From assembly GCF_030815585.1 (NCBI RefSeq), contig NZ_JAUSWY010000001.1:4464001-4528000 (forward strand): a DNA stretch of 64,000 nucleotides. The letters run 5' to 3'. The DNA is from Arthrobacter pascens. GTDB lineage: Bacteria > Actinomycetota > Actinomycetes > Actinomycetales > Micrococcaceae. Numbering within the stretch: the first letter of the stretch is position 1; each line of letters starts with the position of its first letter. Made by a program: the position numbers and the translations under genes. The notes under the pieces were generated by a model. It worked only from the letters and a program-made list of their open reading frames with translations, ran no database searches and was not told the DNA's origin. This document shows, in pieces, positions 59,785 to 64,000 of the stretch.

Positions 59785-60150
59785 ATGAAATGTCCTGTGG
59801 ATTCCATTGACCTGGTAATGACCGAACGAAGTGGCGTGGAGATTGACTACTGCCCCCAGTGCCGTGGCGTGTGGCTGGACCGGGGTGAACTGGACAAGAT
59901 CATTGACCGCGCAGCCGATTCCCTCGGCGGCGCGGCCCCGGCACCTGCCCGTCCGGCAGCCCCGGCCCCCGGCATAGTGCCGCCACCGCTGTACCAGAAT
60001 TTCGAACCCCGCCGCGAGCAGCCCCGTTACGAGCAGCCCCGCTACGATGACCGGAACTACGGCAAGCAGGGCTACGACCGTGACCGTGACCGCGACCGCC
60101 GCGGGCACAAGAAGAAGGAAGGCTGGCTGGGGGACCTGTTCGACTTCTAG
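59785..60150 (+). CDS. zf-TFIIB domain protein
   Basis: 121 residues. The N-terminal MKCPVDSIDLV...IDYCPQCRGVWLDRGELDKI is a TFIIB-like zinc ribbon (the first pair reads CPVD rather than CPxC, so one ligand may differ). A Pro/Ala linker and a charged Arg/Tyr/Asp repeat region (YEQPRYEQPRYDDRNY, DRDRDRDRRG) follow, ending GWLGDLFDF. Function unknown. Confidence 0.82.
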   Translation: MKCPVDSIDLVMTERSGVEIDYCPQCRGVWLDRGELDKIIDRAADSLGGAAPAPARPAAPAPGIVPPPLYQNFEPRREQPRYEQPRYDDRNYGKQGYDRDRDRDRRGHKKKEGWLGDLFDF

Positions 60151-60258
60151 CTGTACTCGGCTAGGACGTTGGTGACATTCGGATTGCAGGGTGCGGTTGA
60201 GGCGTTCCACATTGCCCTTTCCGGCATTCTTCCAGGGTGGCCGAATGGTTGCCTTCAA
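60151..60258 (-). pseudogene. Transposase remnant (IS481/IS3 type)
   Basis: Read on the minus strand the region gives PPWKNAGKGNVERLNRTLQSE, a degraded form of the NGKVERxNRTL block found near the C-terminus of IS481/IS3-family transposases. Nothing else of the element is visible. Confidence 0.55.
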
Positions 60259-60307
60259 CTATCCACACCCGTTGCTGTCCCGCCCGCCCGCGGGGCACCA
60301 TTGAGGC

Positions 60308-60646
60308 ATGACCAAATACCTCATTTCCTTCCCGAGCGAAGCCATGGTGCTCACCGACGAGGAGTTCCCGATCGTCTTCGCCGAATCCCACGCTGTGATC
60401 GAGGAGGCGAAGGCAGCCGGCGTCTACGTATTCGGCGGTGGGATCGAGGAGGAAGTCGATCCCGTGCTGGTCTCCGCCGACGGGTCGGTGAGCACCGAGG
60501 TCTATCCGGGCTCCGAACTCAAGGGTGGGTTCACGGTGCTGGAGCTGCCGACCCGCGAGGACGCGGTCGAGTGGGCAAGGAAGATCGCGGTGGCCTGCCG
60601 TTGCTCGCAGGAGCTCCGCGAGTTCGGCTACGACCCGGCTAGCTAG
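60308..60646 (+). CDS. YCII-related protein
   Basis: 112 residues with YLISFPSEAMVLTDEEF, GGGIEEEVDPVLVSADGSV and a helix AVEWARKIAVAC. This ferredoxin-like YCII/DGPF fold occurs in small proteins of unknown function, some linked to ECF sigma factors; no sigma gene is adjacent. Confidence 0.8.
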   Translation: MTKYLISFPSEAMVLTDEEFPIVFAESHAVIEEAKAAGVYVFGGGIEEEVDPVLVSADGSVSTEVYPGSELKGGFTVLELPTREDAVEWARKIAVACRCSQELREFGYDPAS

Positions 60647-60667
60647 CTGCCGTCCGGACAGGTGGTG

Positions 60668-61234
60668 TCAGTCATCCAGCAGGGCGATGAACTCACGTGC
60701 CTGCTTCAGTGAGATGTCCGAATGCCTGGTGAGGGCGTTGGCGGCGCCTTCGGCGTCCCCGCTGCGTGCCAGCGTACGGATCCGTCCGTAGATCTCATCA
60801 TTGAGCATATTGCTGCTGACCTCGCGTGTGACGTCGCCCTTGCTGGCAATGGCACGGTACCGGTATGGGAAACGCTGCGGCACATCATCGTCATCGGGAT
60901 CCGCCGCCACGGGTTCGGCCGTGGGGCTGCGGTAAGGCTGGGGGTGGGCCGCCAGTGCCCCCACGGCATCCCGGGAGGCCCGCAGGCCGTCTCCTGTTGA
61001 CTCGTAGTAGAGCTTGATGGCAGCCATCGCCTGTCCCTGTGCAATGAGCGCATAAAGCCTGCGGTGCTGATCCTCCGTGAGCCTGGCAGAGGCGGCGCGG
61101 GCGAGCTCGACGGGGTCCAAGGCCGGAGCCTGGCCCGACCGGCCAGCCATGCGCCTGCTGACGGCACGGGCCGCCAAGGCGACCCCGGCAGCAACGACCA
61201 CCAGGATGAGGGCGGGGATCACTAGTGATTCCAT
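60668..61234 (-). CDS. Membrane-anchored L7/L12-like domain protein (188 aa)
   Basis: One N-terminal TM helix (LVIPALILVVVAAGVALAARAV) is followed by two segments resembling the ribosomal L7/L12 C-terminal helix-turn-helix: LIAQGQAMAAIKLYYESTGDGLRASRDAV and GDAEGAANALTRHSDISLKQAREFI. Such folds appear outside the ribosome in actinobacterial membrane proteins of unknown role. Adjacent to a similar gene four bases upstream, both on the minus strand. Confidence 0.7.
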   Translation of the reverse strand: MESLVIPALILVVVAAGVALAARAVSRRMAGRSGQAPALDPVELARAASARLTEDQHRRLYALIAQGQAMAAIKLYYESTGDGLRASRDAVGALAAHPQPYRSPTAEPVAADPDDDDVPQRFPYRYRAIASKGDVTREVSSNMLNDEIYGRIRTLARSGDAEGAANALTRHSDISLKQAREFIALLDD

Positions 61235-61237
61235 GTT

Positions 61238-61693
61238 CTAAAGCCGATCTACATACTTTTTAGCGGTAGCCAGGTCCGAGTGTGTTGCCTGGCGAAGGAG
61301 CTTGATGGCCTGGAGCTTCTGTCCGTTGCGCGCCATCGACTGCAGCTGCAGGGCGAACTGCGGGTTCAGCTGCCCGCCCGGAAGTGCTGTGTACCCATAC
61401 TGTCCTGCCCCCGCCCCGGCCTGTGCGCGCAAGGCCGCCCGGGCGTGGTCTTCCTGCTGCGACTGCTGCTGCTCGTTCTGGCTTGGCCGGGTATTGGCGT
61501 CTACGCGGGCGCGTGCTGCGGTGGCCGCCCGGACCTGGGCCGCATAGTGTTCGGCAGACCGCATGGCGAGGTCCTGCTGGTACCGTTCCGCGTCGGACAT
61601 CCCGGAATCGCGGGGGCGCAGGGCTGTTGAAAGCGCCCAAAGCACTGCCACGAGAATTATGGCAGGCAGTAACACCATCAGTATTTCGCCCAT
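61238..61693 (-). CDS. Membrane-anchored L7/L12-like domain protein (151 aa)
   Basis: N-terminal TM helix (ILMVLLPAIILVAVLWALS), a Gln/Ala-rich charged middle region (about 45-100, QSQQEDHARAALRAQ) likely helical, and one C-terminal L7/L12-like motif (NGQKLQAIKLLRQATHSDLATAKKYVD). It is the first gene of the pair. Confidence 0.7.
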   Translation of the reverse strand: MGEILMVLLPAIILVAVLWALSTALRPRDSGMSDAERYQQDLAMRSAEHYAAQVRAATAARARVDANTRPSQNEQQQSQQEDHARAALRAQAGAGAGQYGYTALPGGQLNPQFALQLQSMARNGQKLQAIKLLRQATHSDLATAKKYVDRL

Positions 61694-62377
61694 AAATAGA
61701 GCTTATGCCAGATGCGGGTTATCCACAGCATATTCCGAAGTTTGCATACAGGCTGCCTCCGTTGCCGGCGCCTACCCCGCTCCCCGGTATGGGATCGATC
61801 ACAAAAGCGCATATATCTCCTGTTTCACTATCGAGCTCCGGGCCAGTATCAACAGCCGTGGACTGAAAGCTGTGGATGAAGGTTGGGGAAAAGAATATTT
61901 AGTCCACACGCTGTGCTCAACGTTTTCGCAGGTCAGAACCATATTGCAGGCCAAAGTTTTTTTGTTTCCACAGGTCCACCCACAGGCTGTGCACAAGCTA
62001 TGCCACTTACTGCACAGGTTATCCACAACGCCGCACGGTAGCGGGCTTTGCGGCTGAGGCCAGGGGGGCTAGCGTAGCGGGATACCTGTTTTGGGGGTGC
62101 AGAAACGCTGTTCCCGGTAGGTGGCGCCAACGCGGCAGATCTTCGGATCCAGCCGTGGTGGTGCCCTCTGTGGATAACCTGTGGATTGTGGGGATAACTC
62201 TCCGCAGCCCGTCAAAAGGACCCGGCGGGGGTGGCCGAAGCTAATTGTCGGTGCCCGCGCGTAAACCTGAATCGTACGGCGCTATGGATGTTCCGCAGCG
62301 TCCGCATCCCGCAGGCAAGATGAATTACCGCCGCGGCAGACGGATATCGCCGCAGCACACAACGGAGGACGGCAGCT
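61694..62377. other. Intergenic region with DnaA boxes upstream of dnaB
   Basis: 684 bp without a convincing gene. It is richer in A+T than the neighbourhood (for example AAAGAATATTTAG near 61890 and AAAGTTTTTTTG near 61955) and carries repeated TTATCCACA sequences. It must hold the dnaB promoter; it also resembles DnaA-binding regions. Confidence 0.55.
61719..62177. promoter_or_regulatory. Cluster of DnaA boxes
   Basis: Perfect TTATCCACA boxes lie at 61719-61727 and 62019-62027 (plus strand) and 62169-62177 (minus strand, TGTGGATAA). Degenerate relatives occur at about 61870 (TGTGGATGA), 61899 (TAGTCCACA) and 62190 (GGGGATAAC). This cannot be oriC proper, as dnaA and dnaN are not here, but it could regulate dnaB or titrate DnaA. 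Confidence 0.6.
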
Positions 62378-63757
62378 TTGTCAGTAACGCACCTGGACTC
62401 GATCGAGGGCACCCGCGGATCCGAAGGCAGCCGGAAACCCCCACAGGACATTCCCGCCGAACAATCCGTGCTGGGCGGCATGATGCTGTCCAAAGACGCC
62501 ATCGCCGATGTTGTGGAGATCCTCCGAGGTCAGGATTTCTACCGCCCTGCGCACGAGACCATCTATGAAGCCATCATCGACCTCTATGGCCGCGGTGAGC
62601 CCGCTGACGCCGTCACGGTATCGGACGAGTTGACCAAACGTGCCGAGATCAACAGGATCGGCGGCCCCGCCTATCTTCATGAGCTCATCCAGACTGTCCC
62701 CACGGCAGCCAACGCCGGGTACTACGCCGAGATCGTGGCCGAGCGCGCCGTCCTGCGCCGGCTGGTCAATGCCGGAACCAAGATTGTCCAGCTGGGTTAC
62801 GGTTCCGACGGTGAAGTGGAAGACCTGGTCAACCAGGCGCAGGCCGAGGTCTACGCCGTGGCTGAGCGGCGCACCGCCGAGGACTATGTGGTGCTGAAGG
62901 ATGTCATGGAGTCCACGGTGGACGAGATTGAAGCGTCCGGCCACCGCGGCGAAGGGATGACTGGTGTGCCCACGGGCTTCTATGAGCTGGATGAGCTCAC
63001 CCACGGCCTGCATCCCGGCCAGATGATCGTCATCGCAGCCCGTCCGGCGGTGGGCAAGTCCACGTTCGCCCTGGACTTCGCCCGGTCCGCGGCCATCAAA
63101 AATAACTTGGCCACTGTCATGTTCTCGCTCGAAATGGGCCGGAACGAGATCGCGATGCGTCTCCTCTCCGCTGAGGCAACCATCGGCCTCCAGGACCTCC
63201 GCAAGGGCACCATCAAGGACGAGCAGTGGTCCAAGATCGCTACCACGATGGGCCGGATGAATGATGCCCCGCTCTTCATCGATGACAGCCCCAACATGTC
63301 GTTGATGGAAATCAGGGCCAAATGCCGCCGACTCAAGCAGCAGCACGACCTGAAGCTTGTGATCCTGGACTACCTGCAGCTGATGAGCTCCGGCAAGAAG
63401 GTGGAATCGCGCCAGCAGGAAGTCTCTGAGTTCTCCCGTGCGCTCAAACTGCTGGCCAAGGAGCTCCAGGTCCCGGTGATCGCCCTGTCGCAGCTGAACC
63501 GTGGCTCCGAACAGCGCCAGGACAAGCGCCCCATGGTATCGGACCTCCGTGAATCCGGCTCCATTGAGCAGGACGCCGACATGGTCATCCTGCTGCACCG
63601 TGAGGACGTTTACGACAAGGAGTCACCGCGCGCAGGTGAGGCGGACATCCTGATCGCCAAGCACCGCAACGGCCCCACCAAGGACATTGTGGTGGCCTTT
63701 CAGGGCCACTACTCGCGCTTCGCCAACATGGCCGCCGATGCCGGCGGGGGCTTCTAG
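62378..63757 (+). CDS. dnaB: Replicative DNA helicase DnaB
   Basis: 459 residues from a TTG start with GGAGGA upstream. The N-terminal domain (PPQDIPAEQSVLGGMMLSKDAI) and RecA-like motor are complete: Walker A ARPAVGKST, ATVMFSLEMGRNEIAMRLL, Walker B LVILDYLQLMSS, QLNRGSEQRQDKRP and the arginine-rich RESGSIEQDADMV. No intein is inserted. It unwinds DNA at the replication fork as a hexamer. Confidence 0.97.
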   Translation: MSVTHLDSIEGTRGSEGSRKPPQDIPAEQSVLGGMMLSKDAIADVVEILRGQDFYRPAHETIYEAIIDLYGRGEPADAVTVSDELTKRAEINRIGGPAYLHELIQTVPTAANAGYYAEIVAERAVLRRLVNAGTKIVQLGYGSDGEVEDLVNQAQAEVYAVAERRTAEDYVVLKDVMESTVDEIEASGHRGEGMTGVPTGFYELDELTHGLHPGQMIVIAARPAVGKSTFALDFARSAAIKNNLATVMFSLEMGRNEIAMRLLSAEATIGLQDLRKGTIKDEQWSKIATTMGRMNDAPLFIDDSPNMSLMEIRAKCRRLKQQHDLKLVILDYLQLMSSGKKVESRQQEVSEFSRALKLLAKELQVPVIALSQLNRGSEQRQDKRPMVSDLRESGSIEQDADMVILLHREDVYDKESPRAGEADILIAKHRNGPTKDIVVAFQGHYSRFANMAADAGGGF

Positions 63758-64000
63758 CCCTGCTCCAGCTGGCTGGTCGGCGCCAGCAAATGGTTGGGCA
63801 GGCGGTTCCCGGGGGCGGTGCCGCGGATCTCCAGCAGTTCGCGGGCGTGGGCGTGCAGCCGGCGGTCCTCCTCCGACACCGGAACCCATTGCGGAATAGG
63901 CACTGACGTCCCTTCGGCGTCACGCGCGACCATCACGGTGAGGCAGTAGGTGGTGAGGTTCAGCCCGCCGCCCTTGGGATCGCCCGAGCGCACGTGGACC
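63754..64000 (-). CDS. Acyl-CoA thioesterase (hotdog), C-terminal part, cut by window edge
   Basis: The minus-strand frame from the right edge reads VHVRSGDPKGGGLNLTTYCLTVMVA, a C-terminal hotdog-fold strand pattern of YciA-like acyl-CoA thioesterases (the N-terminal Asp/His part is outside the window), then VPIPQWVPVSEEDRRLHAHARELLEIR. It ends inside the stop codon of dnaB, convergently. Confidence 0.75.
   Translation of the reverse strand, partial: VHVRSGDPKGGGLNLTTYCLTVMVARDAEGTSVPIPQWVPVSEEDRRLHAHARELLEIRGTAPGNRLPNHLLAPTSQLEQG

Noticed and set aside
61694..62377. Chromosomal origin oriC
   Set aside because: dnaA, dnaN and rpmH are absent and only three perfect boxes are seen; a regulatory DnaA-binding region is the more careful reading.
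62378..63757. Intein in dnaB
   Set aside because: The 459-residue helicase motifs are continuous and of normal length.

Overview
The window is high-GC actinobacterial chromosome, most likely from the Micrococcaceae (Arthrobacter or Pseudarthrobacter type). The basis is the protein content, the oriC-side gene order trxB - pseudokinase-like gene - murJ - NUDIX - CCA transferase at the left edge, and rpsF-ssb-rpsR-rplI followed by dnaB at the right edge. This is a call from gene order and protein character only; no database search was possible.

Layout. 0-7.2 kb: conserved housekeeping block on both strands (thioredoxin reductase, a TM protein with a degenerate kinase-like N-terminus, MurJ, NUDIX hydrolase, CCA-adding enzyme, histidine phosphatase). 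7.2-8.1 kb: a leader-like region with two tiny ORFs that have perfect Shine-Dalgarno sequences. 8.1-25.5 kb: ordinary accessory and housekeeping genes (GT87 mannosyltransferase, FAD oxidoreductase, PBP, ABC-F protein, MORN-type protein, DeoR regulator with MFS transporter, PAP2-DAG kinase fusion, ABC-2 exporter with a NarL-type two-component system, Tat-lipoprotein intradiol dioxygenase, M18 aminopeptidase).

25.5-46 kb is the most unusual part: an exopolysaccharide-type island bounded by two nearly identical GH16 domains in inverted orientation. It carries three GT2 glycosyltransferases, a secreted DNRLRE/Ig-like protein, an HprK-like P-loop kinase, a flippase, a large polytopic membrane protein, two tiny membrane proteins and metallophosphoesterases. 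A kinase-to-metallophosphoesterase segment is present twice (31734-37346 and 40430-44112), almost identical. The second copy has lost the glycosyltransferase and flippase by two deletions of 183 and 1744 bp. The first copy carries an extra tandem copy of the two small membrane genes. Each copy ends in a different metallophosphoesterase: a stand-alone enzyme in the first, a GH16-metallophosphoesterase lipoprotein in the second. Two promoter regions (27.1-27.4 and 40.2-40.4 kb) share an equally spaced 70-bp block. IS481-type transposase debris and a DUF2071 gene lie between the copies.

46-53 kb: a four-gene overlapping minus-strand operon for a nucleotide-linked acylamino sugar (Gfo/Idh oxidoreductase, epimerase/dehydratase, DegT aminotransferase, PglD-type acyltransferase), next to a large LuxR-type ATPase regulator; both may serve the island. 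53-64 kb: amino-acid permease, DUF1345 protein, the S6-SSB-S18-L9 operon with a structured leader, small metabolic genes (DUF1801, PhzF, FMN reductase, zf-TFIIB, YCII), a pair of membrane-anchored L7/L12-like proteins, a 0.7-kb region with DnaA boxes, replicative helicase DnaB, and a truncated acyl-CoA thioesterase at the right edge.
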